From NCBI GenBank assembly GCA_024349245.1, contig JALDNG010000041.1:1549001-1613000 (forward strand): a stretch of DNA of 64,000 bases, given 5' to 3'. The stretch comes from Neodontobutis hainanensis. Taxonomy: Eukaryota > Chordata > Actinopteri > Gobiiformes > Odontobutidae. This document shows positions 1 to 13,394 of this stretch, one piece after another (positions within the stretch are counted from its first letter, which is position 1; the number at the start of each line of letters is the position of its first letter). The position numbers were made by a program, and so were the translations under genes. The notes under the pieces were generated by a model that was not told where the DNA came from, searched no databases, and saw only the letters and a list, made by a program, of their open reading frames with translations.

Positions 1-425
1 GCTGAATAATCGTGTTTTAGCCAATGACTGTATAAAATATGGATGTCTTCTGTCCATTGCTTCCCTATTCACCGATATTCTCGTTACCACAGGGCAACAA
101 AATGGGCTTTTTAGCTTTTACTGTATAGTAAAACAATAGTTTTTAGATAGCATACGTAAAGACTTATTAATAAAAAATCCCCCCCCTTGTAAAAACTTAG
201 CTCTAGAGACCAGAGCCATCTTTTGTACTAGGCTGTAAACATGATTTTTACATTTGTAAAGTCGCCATTGGGTTTCTTCTTATATTTCCACTTTTGGAGC
301 CTGCCCTCTGGTGGACGGAGGTATATCGCTGTATATTGCTATATACCGCCCTTACTCGAGGACCTTTTACAAGGTTCCATGAGAGAGGCTTGGTTTATAG
401 CAGAAATTTACATTTTTGGTGGCTA
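1..425 (+). repeat. Unnamed interspersed repeat, copy A
   Basis: The reverse complement of 14149-14505 aligns along most of this stretch. Shared blocks include TTCCCTATTCACCGATATT, AAAACAATAGTTTT, a TTATTAATAAAAAAT run, CATGATTTTTA and CCATTGGGTTTCT, then CGGAGGTATAT and CGCCCTTACTC. The copy probably starts before the window. It ends near TTTTTGGTGGCTAATGCT. I cannot name the family and it has no ORF of note, so it looks non-autonomous. Confidence 0.7.
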
Positions 426-2894
426 ATGCTCTTTTATTTATTAAAATGCCAGTAAGTGTCTATAGGGACAATGAGTACAACAAAAAGTCTCTTCTCAACA
501 AATTGGTTTTATAGCTCCATTTGCCATTTATCAGCACAAGAAAAAACAATTTAGTGTTTCAGCCTTTACCCAGAGGCTCCTCAGTTGTGTGCTCCCACTA
601 AAATTTAGATTGTGAAGTCATTTTATCTAAATCTTTGAGGCTACCTGCAACCCAAAGTGATTAAGATTCAACATTATATTAAATCAAGGTGGCAAACATA
701 CTGATTAAATCAACGTCTGTAAAGTCTGAATTAGTGTTTTCTTTCCAGTCCTTGGTGTAGCACAAAAATAACAATTCTAGTCTACTTATATTATTTATGT
801 TTTTTATGGCTGTTCCTTGTAATTTTCTCTGTTGTGTCCAACAGAGTGAGTGGAAGAATCATCTTTTAAAAATGGGTCTCAATTGAAACTTTTCACAAGA
901 AAAGAACTTTTTCATTTCAGCACAAGGCGTACATAAATGCTGAATGTAAGGAAGATTTATATTGCTCTAAATACTACAAAATAGTTCCTTTCTCAGCCCA
1001 TGTATTGTTTTGTTTTTTATTTAGTGTCTATAGCTTTTTTATTTTAGCTTGTCTTAATCAATTTCTGATAAGGCCAGTTATTAGCGTTTGCTGTTTTCTC
1101 ATGAGGACATTTACATCTTCTTTGGTTGTTACTCTTACTCTTTTACCTACAAAACATTGCCTTAGGTGCCTAAAAATAAGCCACCACAAATACACCTACT
1201 CTGTGTCAAGAAAAAAGTCTATTCTTGTGTCATGAGGTTATTTTATATATTTTTATTTTTTTTATTGCTAGGAGTCAAATGTGGTATTCTCCACATTAGC
1301 ATGCAGACCATGTGAGTATAACAAGGATGGAGTAATAGAAAACCAATTCCAATTCATTCTTCTAATTAAACTTATCACCCCGGCATACTTTTCCCTTCAT
1401 AATTATTTACTTGTGCTGAGGCGCTTTAGTGGTGTGCACCAAATAAAGCAGACAACCTAGATTTTTTTTTGTTGTTGTTGTTGTTCCATCTTTTGCATAT
1501 ATCGACTACCTTGCTATCAAATATCAAAAATATATTAAAAAAAATTTTCAATCACACATTGCTGCAGTCCATCTGCCTTCAATATTTGAATTTCTAGCTA
1601 TTTCTAGCAGTAATTTTTTCAAACCTAATTTTTGGTCTGTGGTGTGCTCTCTGTGACGAGTGGGCCTGTGAGCCACAGATAACACAATGTGAATATGACA
1701 CCCCCTGAATATTCCCTCTGCTTTCACTTAGAATATGATTCAAATGCTGTAGTACAATCTGACATCAAGCAAGCTACCTATCAAAGCTTCAGCTCATTCT
1801 TCCTCTCTCCCACAGTTTGGCTTTGTAGACTGTTTGGCAAAACCATGTGCTGCTTTTCTCCCCTCTTTTCCCTCCCAACAGTCATTGAAATTAGAGATGA
1901 CACTGGAACGATTTTTCGCATTAGATTTCATGCATGGCTTTGCAAGGCTTTGATCTATCAACATAAAACTTGCCATTGCTTACACTTCATAGGACTGAAC
2001 GAGCTTCAGTTTTACAATTTGGGGTGTTTATGGTGATCATTCTATAAGTGCTTCTTTACTGGCAGCTAGCTGCTCTCATATGGCATGATATGTTATCAGT
2101 AGAAACTACTTGTGCACATACAATAGAAGTGCATTGATCCTTGTCAGAACAAATGAATCTCTGGCTTTGTTTCACTGGTCCTGGTTTCACATGACATGCA
2201 CAACTGGATAAACCTACAAATAGGTGTCCAAAAATACAATATAAATAGCTAGATTAATGGAATTCAACCAAACAACCACCCTCATTTTTTCCCTAAATGT
2301 AATTTTTTATTTCTAATTGTAATCATCATTTGCATATATATAATGCAAACTGAACTTTCCAGTCCCTCCTTACCCATCTAAATAGAGCTTTGGACAAAAA
2401 GATCATACATAGTGAAGCTTCTATTTGTTTGTATTTTCAATTTTAAGATTAATACATTATTTTTGTTGAGTTGCTTCCCTCTAATGCTGCAGTGAACAAC
2501 AGTTTGTTTGGTTGTTTACCCAAACTGCGTTTTAAAACAACAATTTTCTTCTGTATTTGTTTGTTTTTGTCTCAACCTGAATGTTTGATTTATAAAAGAA
2601 GAACGAGATACAGAGTGATAAACAGGGAAAGAACAAAAATCCACATTATGCTACTGAATGTCTGTAGGAGGCTAAATTGTTTTGTTGCCATGTCAGCTGC
2701 AGAATCTTGAATAGCTGCATGTATGAGAGCACTCTCAGGTGCACTGTAATGATGGATGATGGTGTTCTTATTTTATACTCATTATTTACACCAGACAAAA
2801 TTATGGATGGATATGCTTTGTTCCTCTCAGCTGGTGCATATCACAACAACCAACGTAGACTATATGGTGGTGTTGGTGTCTGTGGCTTGGCATA

Positions 2895-3063
2895 TGATGT
2901 GTTGTTCCTCAATCTAAATGTGTCAAAAACTAAATCTAACAGTATTGATTTTAGGAAGTCACCTCAGAGCCCACTGCCAGCTGTTATTAAAGGTGATGAC
3001 ATCGACCTTGTGGAGAGCCGTAAATATTTGGGTGATGTTCCAGACAACAAATTGTTTTTGAAA
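2895..3063 (+). pseudogene. Degraded LINE reverse-transcriptase fragment
   Basis: The + strand frame reads LNVSKTKSNSIDFRKSPQSP, then VIKGDDIDLVESRKYLGDVP. This matches the usual order in fish non-LTR reverse transcriptases (the NVSKTKE motif, DFR, then a KYLG block just after the palm domain). The flanking RT motifs are missing, and stops and AT-rich sequence follow at once, so this is a short relic. The family is probably L2- or Rex-like, but that is uncertain. Confidence 0.65.
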
Positions 3064-6000
3064 CCCTGTTGATTCCTCAAGAATATCCAGCAGACAAACT
3101 TTTATGTTTATGGTTGAAGCGCCTAACTTCTTAGTATGGACCCCTTAATAAAAAATATGCAGACAATGGAAAATTATTTGAATTGCACAATTCACACGTT
3201 TCAAATATTTTGAAATTGTTAAAATATCTAAAATAATAAATAAAAAAAATTTTCAACATTATTTTTTTATGTGAGCACATTTAAATTGCGCCAGTATTTA
3301 TAAAAAAAAAAATACTAGCTCTAAAACCAAAATATTGCTGTTAAATTGGCATCAGAACTCAGATAATATTATGTAAGTAATAAGCTTCCCTTATGGTATA
3401 TTAAGCTCCACTGACTTTCCAAATGGAAGTTTGCAATCTAGTGGGCGTCCCTTAAAATTTATGCCACACAGAATATATGTATTTTGAGTCATAACATAAC
3501 TAGCTAGTTTCTTATGGGCCAACAAAAGATAAAAAGTCCTAAAATGACCATAAGCCATCACTTCGCATGAACACAATCACATCTAATTAGGCTGCCATAA
3601 TTTAGCACCAAAACAACAAAAAACAATTTTCAGTTCTCAATCCCCACCACACACTTTCTCCAATTCCCTTTTTTCCAGTTTACTCAGGAGCCTATATCAT
3701 GGAAAAAGCCATAAGCCCATCTAGGAAGATTTATGAATATGTTAGAAGAGCCTGAGCCAACAGTTTTCAAAGTGTTGAAGTGAAAATAAATGAAACTGGC
3801 TCTGTAGGCAAGTGCAGAAGAGTGATGAATTACATTGCTCAGTTGTCCGACTCCTGTCCCTCTTTGAACTGAAAAGGCTATGGGCCAAGACCAAGATAAA
3901 TCAATTAAGATGTTTTGGATGACACAATTGTAATTTTTTGAGAGATGAACTCATTCTGGTAAACAACATGCCCATGGTGAATGAGAAATAATTGACTAAA
4001 GTCCTTCATGTGAAACATTGGGAACAATGCACATTTTCACTTTCAATCATCCTTGAAAAAGACTGAATGTGCTTTTAGTAAAGTGTCCTCGTCTAAACCT
4101 GGAAGCGCAACACTAAATATTTATCCAATGTTATAAAGTGATATGCTTAGATGTTCATGTTTTTACCATGAGCTACACCTTTTAGTGAGTTCCAAAGATT
4201 GAAATGAAGCAGAAGCTATTTTTTTTCTGCTGATGTTCAGGCCATCTGAAAGCTTTATCATTTTTACGATGGATTGCCTCACATATGTTTCACAGTTCCT
4301 GAACTTGCTGAAACCATGCTACCTGATAAAAATCCTTCCTTGTTGAACCAAATACAGATCAATCAAGATTCACTTTCCATTTGGTCTGGGGTGACCATAA
4401 ATCTACCCATTTCTTCAACCCACTCTTGCCAGCTGCTGTCATTTCTGCAAGTGTCATGTTGTCCAGGCAATCTTTTTTCAAAAAAAATAAAAATTAAATA
4501 AAAAATGTAACTTTAAAACAAAAACAGGTGCAGACTGAGATTTCAGCATTCATCTATATCTTACCAATATGTTTGTATTTGAATTCAGTAAATGAGAAGG
4601 TCAAGGTATGTGGTTGTGATGTTTTTTATTCAGGGTGCACTCACACTGGCAGTCTGTACCGGTGGTCAAGCACATTTTACACATAAAGTAATGTGAGTTA
4701 TAACAGTAGCACTCAAAGGACTGCATGCTTTCTGGGATTTGGCACTGAACGGAAGAGGCACGGCACAATTGAAGTGTAATGAAGATGCTCTGCTAAATGA
4801 ATTACTTTCTTGTTTATTCAACGAAGACATTGTACAACTACATACAAATAACTAGTTTTATGAAGTTTTTTTTTTTTAATGCTGTAACATACTTATCTGT
4901 GTAGATGCCAAGAAATTATAACTATGTTTGTTATTTCGGCATTTAGGAATGTTTGATGTAATTTCTGAGATAATTCCAGGGTTTTGATCTGAGATGTGTA
5001 TATAGTTCATCTTGACACTTTGAGGGCAGCTGCATCTCTTAAAGCTGAAATGGAAATGTCAGAGCTTCTCATACATCTCTCCTCCCCCTCTCTGGGGTTC
5101 TTGTAAAACATGTGATTCCTGTAAAATCAAGTGTGTGTTTGTGCGTGTGCATGTACATGAGAGTGTGGCACCAGCACAATATTTCACCAGCTGAGGCTCT
5201 ACTGCCACTGCTGTGCAGGGACACATGGCAGCACATGATAGAACAGCTTGAAGAGTGCAGCTCAAGTACTCGAGCAGCCAACAGCAACCATGTCTCTAAT
5301 TGCATGCTGAAACAGTTTTTTTGAAGTGAGGACGCTTTGAGTTTGTTTGTATTTTCTAAGGAAGAATGCAGCTTGTACTTTTGAGCTCCAGCTTTAGACT
5401 GAAACGTACATTAATCCTACTGTCAGTGTGTACTGGGGAAAAGAGAAAGAAGTAATCACAAACTTACTTTTAGCCTGACTCAACTTCTGTCTATGTCCTA
5501 TTCGTAGAGCACGACTGGCAATAATTCAGCAGCATCTACTTCTACCTTTCCAATCTGCCTGCCCCCCTCAATCCAACAATAGCTCAACATGCAATTTCAG
5601 CATTTTCTTTTTTCAGAAAGTCGCCGCACAAGCGTCAAATGCCAGGGACATTTTCATGTGTAATTTATACTTTCAGAGACTAGAGCACCTGCACCAAACT
5701 AGCTTTTTTGGTATTCAACATGAATAAGAGGCTCCTCAGAAGAAAACACAATGTGTGAAGTGCAAGCTTTTCTCTCCACTCTTAGGGTGTTATATGCATA
5801 TGCAAGCAACTTCACTATAAATAGTTTTTGCCAACTCTTTGTTGTTCTGCTGTATTAATGTAAATGCATGTGTAAGCATGGTGCCATATACTTTGTAAGA
5901 CATCAAACAATAATGTTTACCTGAAAGACAAGGAAAAAGCTGTGCCATTCATTCTTAACTGTAACCATTTATCTAAAATCAAGCTGTCTTTTTTTTATGC

Positions 6001-7685
6001 TTTTTTATTTTTTTATTGGTTGCATGTTTTTCAAACTGTTTTGGTCCAGACTATGGATGTATAATACGATCTGAGCCTTTCCCCTGCTGCCAATTTGATT
6101 AGTGGCCACTCGAGGTAGCTAAAAAAAATCTAAATCCTAAAAAGGATTTTCCCCATAGACTACAATATAGCAAACAAATGTCTGGTATTCGGCTGACAGG
6201 ACTCCTACAATTGTTTTTTTTTTTTTGTTTTTTTTCTCATTCAGGATCCTGTTATAATTATTTATATCCATGGTCCAGACTCAGACAGTTTATGCTGTGT
6301 ATCTTGATGCTGTCCTCTGATTGGTTGTATGTCTGTCAAATGCATTCAGAGGAATTTTAATCAGCATCCCTATGGTTTGTTATATGGTTATACTGTGGAA
6401 AAAAATAAATACGACAATCCCCAATGCCAGTTCATTGGTTTACTGCAGAAATTGCTCAAAATTATTATCATCATTATTTGGACAGCAAATTACTATTGTG
6501 TTGCATTATCTGATCCAATCAAATATTATAATTGAACAATTATTTGAAAAGCAGTTTGTTACAAAGATGAGTGTAATGGTCTGATTTAACAACACAAGTC
6601 ACTGGTGAGTAGCAAATTCATTACATAATCTACATAAATATATCACAGAAAAACATGGCAGCACATTATCTTTCAGGAGTATCCCACATACAGAAATGTT
6701 ACAAGCTGAGAATAACTCCTGTAAAACATGTTCCTCTGTCAGACCTAACACATCTAAAGAGTTGTATGCAGAAGTGGAAAGTGGTTAAGTAGTAGTTTAG
6801 CCACATGTTTGCAGTGAAAGAGCCGTTAAGCATAATGGGCCAATGTAGGTCCTGAAGCCACATGCCCTTTCAGTATTAAACTTCCAGAGATTGGACTGGG
6901 CAGGTTTAGACTAAAGAGAATCGAGCAATCTTCCAGTTCAAAAGGTCTTTACTTTTGTGTCCTGACTCCAACCAAAGCCTCCAATGGTAATTTAATGCCC
7001 CCATTTAAGTAATGCACTTTATTGCACCAATGGATTAAGTAATGATTATTTTGCGAAATTGTGGCCACACAATGGTCAATTAATCTTTAATGAAACTGTA
7101 ACTTATGAGGCGGAGCGTGGCATTGCAATAAGCAGGCAACTGCTTTGGCAAGCAGTTACAAGCCTCAGTTGCGGTCCATCTATCTCCATGTAAAAATAGA
7201 ACACTGGAAGGAACATCATAAAAAGGGCAGAGTTTTCATTTTTTAGCATTCAATGTATGTTTAAATGCCTGTGTTCTTTAGTGTAAGTGAATAAAATATA
7301 TTTCCCTCTGATGTGTGCAATGAGATTAACTGCCATTTTGAAGAGTTATTTATTTAGAGCGAGCCTGGCATATGAGGTTGCAGAGAATTATGTGCACTGA
7401 CAGAGCATGAAGTTGGAGGTTATCAAACAGCTGCATGAGAATCCCAATATGCTGCATTTTCATCAGTAACTCCTTAATGATCATCCGTTTACCTCCCTAT
7501 TCCAATTTCAAGAGTGTTCCTAACATCTGCCTGCCTCACTACCAAAAAAATGAATGGTTCTGGCCCAGTTATTGCCGTAATTTTAACACTCTGCCATGCA
7601 AAACCATAACAATGCACAATTATGCCAGTATGTATTAACAATGCTTTTACTCTAATTCGTTTCCAATTTCCTTTTCAATGGGTTT

Positions 7686-7742
7686 AAATGGGTTTTCTCG
7701 GGGTACTCTGGTTTCCCCCACCAACATCAAAAACATGCAGGG
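7686..7742 (+). repeat. Possible fragment of a tRNA-derived SINE body
   Basis: GGGTTTTCTCGGGGTACTCT and the following CCCCCACCAACATC...ACATGCAGG resemble the middle of the SINE at 28012-28255 (TTTTCTCCGGGTACTCC, CTCCCACCATCCAAAGACATG). The head and tail are absent. Confidence 0.45.
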
Positions 7743-8964
7743 CGCCCTCTGGCTGCCAACAAGAAATTTCCCCAGGGGGAAAACAATAATAAAATGTTTG
7801 ATTGATTTACATTTATTGCATGACATCCTTTCGGTGCTGGTGGGCGGACTAGACATCATATTTCCAAAAGCTTAAGAGTGTACTCAGTGGCAGAATGCAC
7901 GGAAGAGCAGAAAAGGTGAAGAAATAGAAATAGGGAGTGTGATTGATGAGTGAATAGGAGCCAGGATGGGGGATAGAGTGTGGCAGCAGTTCAAATCAGT
8001 GTAATGAAGTAAGACAGGAGAGAGTTTACAAGCAGAACAAAAAAACAAAAAAACAAAAAACAGAGAATCATTGCCTGAATTAAGACCAACAAAAAAACAA
8101 AAGATCCATGGACAAATAATGCTGAATGTCCCAAACAGTTCACTTTATAATAAAGAGTATAAACCTTTATGTCACAATGAAAATATGTGTGCATGTTTAT
8201 AGCAGTGTTAGGGATATGAGGTATAGTTACACCGAGCAGTGAAAGAGTGAGGGCTCAGGCACTCTGTGTTATTGTGCACCCGGCCGCTGGCACTGGCTCC
8301 GTCAGTGAGCAGCGTTGATCCGTGAACTTGCCATCTGGATTCTCCCACAAATCACATTAAAGTTTCAAGCCCAGGAATACATCAAGCTAAATGAATATTG
8401 TATCCAGGGGTCGCAGACAGGCCTGATGGAGAAAAAGCCCTGTGCAACCATCTCTTTTGTGGTCAGATATGATCCATCTAACCCCTCATTCTCTACTGCC
8501 CTCCCTCCGTCTGGACCCGTCAACACTGATGGCCAGCTCTATTGATGAGCAGTGGGGGGCGAGGGGCTACACTGTGGTCCTGAGGGTTATTCTACACACT
8601 ACAGTGCAATTGTCAAAACATAGTTTACATTGGTATTTAAAAAAAAAAAAAAAAATTAATTACCCAAAATAACTTGTTGGTTTGGACTTAATAGATGGGC
8701 AAATTGAAATACAATTCACTTTGCAAACAACTTTGTATTTGACCAATGAAAATGTAAGTTTTTAACTCTAGCTAAGCCCAAAACATACCCTACATAACCT
8801 TATATGCTCTGGTCAAACTTTATTTATCTTTATCTTTTCCGTCAACACTTGACTGACAAACGCTGAATTCTACTTCCTTTCTATTGATTCATTTTCCCCC
8901 CCCAAAAATTTATTAATTTAAAAGAAAAAAAAAAAAACAACAACAAAAAAAAAATCTTATCCTT

Positions 8965-9112
8965 GGCTTTGATTACTGTGCTAGGTTTTAACTGACTCGT
9001 TTTTTGTGCACTTATGCTTTTTGTTACCTTGTGTTGTTGAAATTGCTTCCATTGTTTTCCTCAGTTGTAAGTCGCTTTGGATAAAAGCGTCTGCAAAATG
9101 ACTAAAAATGTA
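8965..9112 (+). repeat. Teleost LINE/SINE 3' tail
   Basis: Ends in GTAAGTCGCTTTGGATAAAA, then GCGTCTGCAAAATGACTAAA. This is a very common 3' tail in fish retroposons, followed here by an A/T-rich simple tract (about 9105-9140). The preceding 90 bases have the T-rich composition usual before this tail. Only the tail is well supported. Confidence 0.6.
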
Positions 9113-9874
9113 AAAAAATATATATATATACATATATATTTTAGGCAAGACATTATCAAGCGTTATAAAAGGACTTCCCTTTGGTGCTGCTGATGTCCTA
9201 CTCCAAAATTAAAATTCCAAAGCTGGTGCAAATTATATGCTTACTTTAGTATTTATTCTAGCTATATTATGTTGATTTTGCAGAAATAGATTCCTGTTTT
9301 CAGCTTTGGGTGAAAATAATAAATGGAAAAATAATGCAATCAATCATCATTCACTAACATGTTATGTTCTGGTTTCTGGTCACATGCTTTCTGCTGAAAC
9401 ACCATTTGCGCTCCAGTAAAAGCTATTAAGAAAATATTGCCTCACCAAGACACTGTTTCATACTAGAAGGAAAAATCTATTTAGTTCTTTTCCAATCCAG
9501 TGGCTTGTGGAGCTAGGCTTTATTCTGCAGGCCTTTAATGAAAAAAAGGCTTTAATGTTAGCCATCTACTCTTCAATTCTATGAAAGCCCTAGTGTAAGA
9601 TATGGATTGGCTAGTGATCCAAAAGTCGTACATTTCTCTCCATGATGAAAGAAAATATACTTTTTTTCTTACTAGCTTCTTATTGCATATAATTTGAATG
9701 ATGGGAGCTTTTTGAACCAGACAGAGAAAAATGACATGTAACCAACTTTACAGAAAACCCATATTTTTATTCTTACTTTTGTGAACTGATTCTAGGGTAT
9801 GAGTATTCTGATTTTGTTGTGTAGCATTTAGAGTGCAGAGTACAATTCTTTAAAGCCATTTATCTCTCTTTCAG

Positions 9875-10111
9875 GCCTTCAGGTCATTTTCCCAGAATAT
9901 CTGCAGGAGAAATTTGTCCAATCGGCTCTGAGCTACATTATGTGCAACGGTGAGGGGGAGTACCTGTGCCGAAACAACCAGTGTATTTGTCAGTGTGCCG
10001 ACGAGTATCCCCAGTGTAATTGTCCCATCACTGACATCCAAATTATGGAGAACACCCTGCTGGCAATGTCTGAGTCCTGGGCCTCATCTTACAAAGACTT
10101 TGAAAACTCTG
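9875..10111 (+). CDS. brinp1: brinp1 internal exon (third from last; partial gene)
   Basis: Internal coding exon of BMP/retinoic acid-inducible neural-specific protein 1, a secretory-pathway or ER-associated neural protein that restrains cell-cycle progression in neurons (family knowledge). The acceptor is a pyrimidine-rich tract ending TTTCAG at 9874 and the donor is GTGAGT at 10112. The exon enters in phase 1, because the first G of a Gly codon comes from the missing upstream exon, and leaves in phase 1. It encodes about 78 complete codons with the family motif SALSYIMCNGEGEYLC, followed by a Cys-rich stretch (QCICQC, QCNCPITDIQIME). This segment follows the MACPF-like domain. BRINP2 and BRINP3 differ clearly in the same stretch as I recall them, so BRINP1 is favoured. 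No earlier brinp1 exon is visible upstream in the window. Confidence 0.93.
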
Positions 10112-10693
10112 GTGAGTGAGAAAGTTCCTATACTGTATAATTATCTTTTTTTCTTTTTTTTTCTCAATATATACATTTTTTTTTATTTTCTTAATCAAGG
10201 AAAGCGAGAAAACAAGCAGTTAAGAACACATGAACAGAACATATCTAGGAAGCACATTCATCTTAACCATAGACACTCACCAACATATATGCAGACTAGG
10301 AGAAGTATACAATTAACTTTAAACATGTGACTAAAAAAGGGGGCAATTTGACTGCCAAGACAGCCAAAACTCGATATAGAGCAACAAAATGGGAAGGATA
10401 CCAAAGAAGTTCCATCCCTGAGATCACCCATTGGCATTGCAAGGTGATCCAGACAAACCTATTCTGCAACCTGAAACTATACTTAAGTGTTGATAATGTT
10501 ACTAAGTCATTGCAGGCCCCGCTATATATTGGATAATAAGAAAAAAGAAAGAAGAAATTACATGATTAAACAAGACACTTAGACACTTGGCATATAATGA
10601 GTAGACAGAGACAAATAATAAGTTGTAGTCTATTGCAGTTCAACCTATGAACCAGCCGAGCTGTGCTGACATAAACAGTGCCAGTAACCGCTG

Positions 10694-10726
<33 letters not shown>

Positions 10727-11472
10727 CAAAACAACATTCACTGTAAAACATGTACACAGACCCACTCACTGGGCAGTTTAAAACATGTGCATCAAGCAAA
10801 GAAAGAAAAGTGAGACCTTTACTGCACAAAGCTTACGGAGAGGGGGGGTTACACTGAGAAACCTCTAATCTCTAGATAAGGTATGTGGGTGACAAGAGAT
10901 AAGGGTTATTTGAGGGACTAGCTGGACTTCGAGCTGTATCACAAAAAAACCCACCCTGAATACTGTTGAAGCTTCTTTTAGACGACTCCACAATGAACAG
11001 TGATTACAAGTGACAAACTCCAGAGTAGAAATTTTGCAAGGGACGCTGAGATAAACCAGCGGGAAGGTTTAAGGATTTATCTGCCATCTGTGAAAGACTG
11101 GGGTAGAGAAAATCTCTTAAATTCAAAACACGGGGAGGAGATGAAATCTGGCTCCTTTGAAGCAGAATAAAAAGGGGAAGGGTCTGACATGTTGTGGAGG
11201 AGATGGAAACATTTTTGACATTTCTTTGCTATGGCTGTAAAAAAGCTTTCAGCTGTATGGCTGATACACTTGTTTTTTTTCAAGGTTATGCATGGCTGAT
11301 GGCCTTTATAATCCCAATTCCTTTTAGGCCTTTTCAGCACAATAGTAACAAATCTTATACATGTTTAGATATATGCTTTATTATGTATTGAGTTGTCAAA
11401 TCTTTGAAATAACAATTTTTCTTTCTTTGTTTTGCAATAACTCATCACACAACATTCCTACCTGTCAACCAG
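10112..11472 (+). other. brinp1 intron between the two internal exons
   Basis: A 1361-bp GT-AG intron (GTGAGT...CAACCAG). It contains a T-rich tract just after the donor (about 10145-10190) and an AC dinucleotide run at 10695-10723. The rest is AT-rich sequence with no recognised element or coding potential. Confidence 0.9.
10695..10723. repeat. AC dinucleotide microsatellite
   Basis: Uninterrupted AC run of about 29 bases inside a brinp1 intron, followed by AAAC-type repeats. Confidence 0.95.
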
Positions 11473-11695
11473 ATGAGTTCAAGTCCTTCTTGAAGAGGCT
11501 GCCCTCCACTCACTTTCTGCCCATCAGCAGCGTGCATCTGCTTTGGGGAAGTGACTGGGACCTGCAGGCCCGCTACAGGCTACTTCAGAGCTCCCTGGAG
11601 ATCCAGCGGCTCAAAATCCAGCGAACTGCCCGCAAGCTCTTTAGCCTCAGCATCCGATGTCACCACAACCCTAACCACCAGATGCCTAGGGAGAG
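11473..11695 (+). CDS. brinp1: brinp1 penultimate coding exon
   Basis: Second brinp1 exon in the window. The acceptor is CAACCAG, ending at 11472, and the donor is GTGAGT at 11696. The split Asp codon (G from the previous exon plus AT here) gives DEFKSFLKRLPSTHFL. The exon continues through WGSDWDLQARYRLLQSS and a basic, helix-prone stretch (IQRLKIQRTARKLFSLS) to HNPNHQMPRER. The last Arg codon is split 2+1 across the next intron, so the reading frame closes exactly onto the last exon. These motifs match vertebrate BRINP1 better than BRINP2 or BRINP3 from memory. The exon is 223 nt; this exon and the previous one total 460 nt, which is not a multiple of three, so skipping both would break the frame. 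Confidence 0.93.
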
Positions 11696-13394
11696 GTGAG
11701 TAGGACATCCAGCTTCAGTCTTGAGATGGAAAATAGATAAGACTTTGTCAACCAGCATAAAAATAACACTTTTTTACTACAGTTATAAGAAACATCAAAC
11801 TCGGGTGTCTCATCCTTGAGGAAAACGTTTGTGATGATCTAGGGGTTTTATTTTGATTGTTGCCACTTGGAGCATCAACAGAAACAATGTCATCTATTAT
11901 ATATTTCAACTTATGGTTCCGTTGTTTCTGTCCATCAAGTCAACTTAGTGCTGAGTCTTGCACATGCCCAAAGCACTCTTGCTCAGCCTTGTGTTTCATT
12001 CTGCAGTCAGAGAAAAAGTGAAGCAGTGGGAGTTTTCTTGATAGGTCAGTGCACATGTCTTGTCACCACCTAATGTAGAGGCAGCTTAAGAGCCTCGCTG
12101 CAAACGTGTGGCGTGATGTCAGTGCCACCTGAAATGCCAAATATGCAAAGTTCCTAGCTGCCACTTGAAACAGTGGCAAATCTTTATGTGAATAGAAGAT
12201 GTCACTGTATAGATGAAGACATAACTCCATAAACTATTCATATAAGAGCACTTTAAATGAGAAGTAGTCAACTGTCACTGAGAGAAAAAAAAAGCTTGTA
12301 TTTGTGCATAAGCTGGCAAGGGTTTGTGCGAAAGTGTTGTCAAAGGGCTGCAGTGTGTGCTGCATAATGCATAAGTGTTGCGCAAGTGTTTTAAATAGCC
12401 TGCCAGATATAAAAGTAAATACCAAAAACATGTTAATCGTTGTTTTTTTTTTACCTTCTAATGTGGATTATGTGCACTTAATCTTATTCCATTGAAGTTG
12501 CCTAATCTTTCCAAACCTTGTTTCAATTCTTCTGACAACTATGCTGGCTGGACAGAGAAATGGGGAATTCTAGGCCATACAGCATCAATGTTTTTGGCAA
12601 TATTCCAGTGGTAACCACCCAAGGGAGGGCTGGCAGCACAACTCTAGCCTGTCACAGACACACTGAGCCTATGATGAGAAGAACATCATCTACAGTCCCT
12701 GTAGTTTGGGGACTGGGCACACCAGGTTGTCTTTGACAGCAGGGCAGATCCCTTGTGGAGGAATTTTTGGACACACTTCTGTTAATACTTGGGGTATCCC
12801 TGTGTGGGTGTACTGGGCAATATCCCAAGTGATACTCACTACTATATCACATAAAAAATGGGCTCATGTTCTTGAATTAGGTGTTGTAAGCTCGTAACAA
12901 ATTGATGGCAATCTAACTGTATATTATAATGAAAGTATTTGCTAAAAATATATATTTTTATTTTATTGTGTGGAGGCTGAGCTTCAGCACAGCATCCACA
13001 GTTAGTTCTCCATTTCTGCCAAACCTGGGACGCTAACTAGTCCCACAGACGTTATATTTTCTATTTAAATTCACTCAATTGTTGACTTGTTGAACTTGAC
13101 TTACATTGAAGCAAGTGATCCACTTAAACCCTTTATTCACATATCATCTAGTTAACTAGGTATTAATCCCACAAATTTCATATTGACAAAAAAAGCAATC
13201 ATTATTTTGAGCTCTCAATCTATTGAGCCTTACCCATAACTTAAACCTTTTTACAAAAAATTACAATAACACAATAAGGGTGTATCTCAGCATGTCATCT
13301 TCTGTCCACAGTAGTGTAATGGATAACACAATCTGCTAGAGCTCAAGAGCTCTGAGTTTAAATCTCACAGACCACATCCATAAATAGTAGTTTT

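Larger units (their letters stand above)
1..9874 (+). other. 3' part of a long brinp1 intron
   Basis: This stretch precedes the first recognisable brinp1 exon and ends in its acceptor site. I searched both strands for the family's MACPF-like and N-terminal segments and saw none, so it is read as intron longer than 9.8 kb. It holds repeat copy A (1-425), a degraded LINE piece near 2.9 kb, a possible SINE scrap near 7.7 kb and a LINE/SINE tail near 9.0 kb. Otherwise it is AT-rich unique sequence with short homopolymers, including a GTT run near 1470. Confidence 0.8.

Noticed and set aside
1689..2036. 115-codon + strand frame
   Set aside because: Low-complexity composition, no domain, sits in intron sequence and is opposed by another short frame.
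8315..8672. GC-richer overlapping frames upstream of the first brinp1 exon
   Set aside because: Checked as a possible earlier brinp1 exon; the translation does not match any BRINP1 segment and lacks proper splice context.
13295..13380. tRNA-like patch (GTGTAATGGATAACAC and GAGTTTAAATCTCAC)
   Set aside because: The A-box and B-box resemble a tRNA, but the stems do not pair well; at most a tRNA-derived relic.
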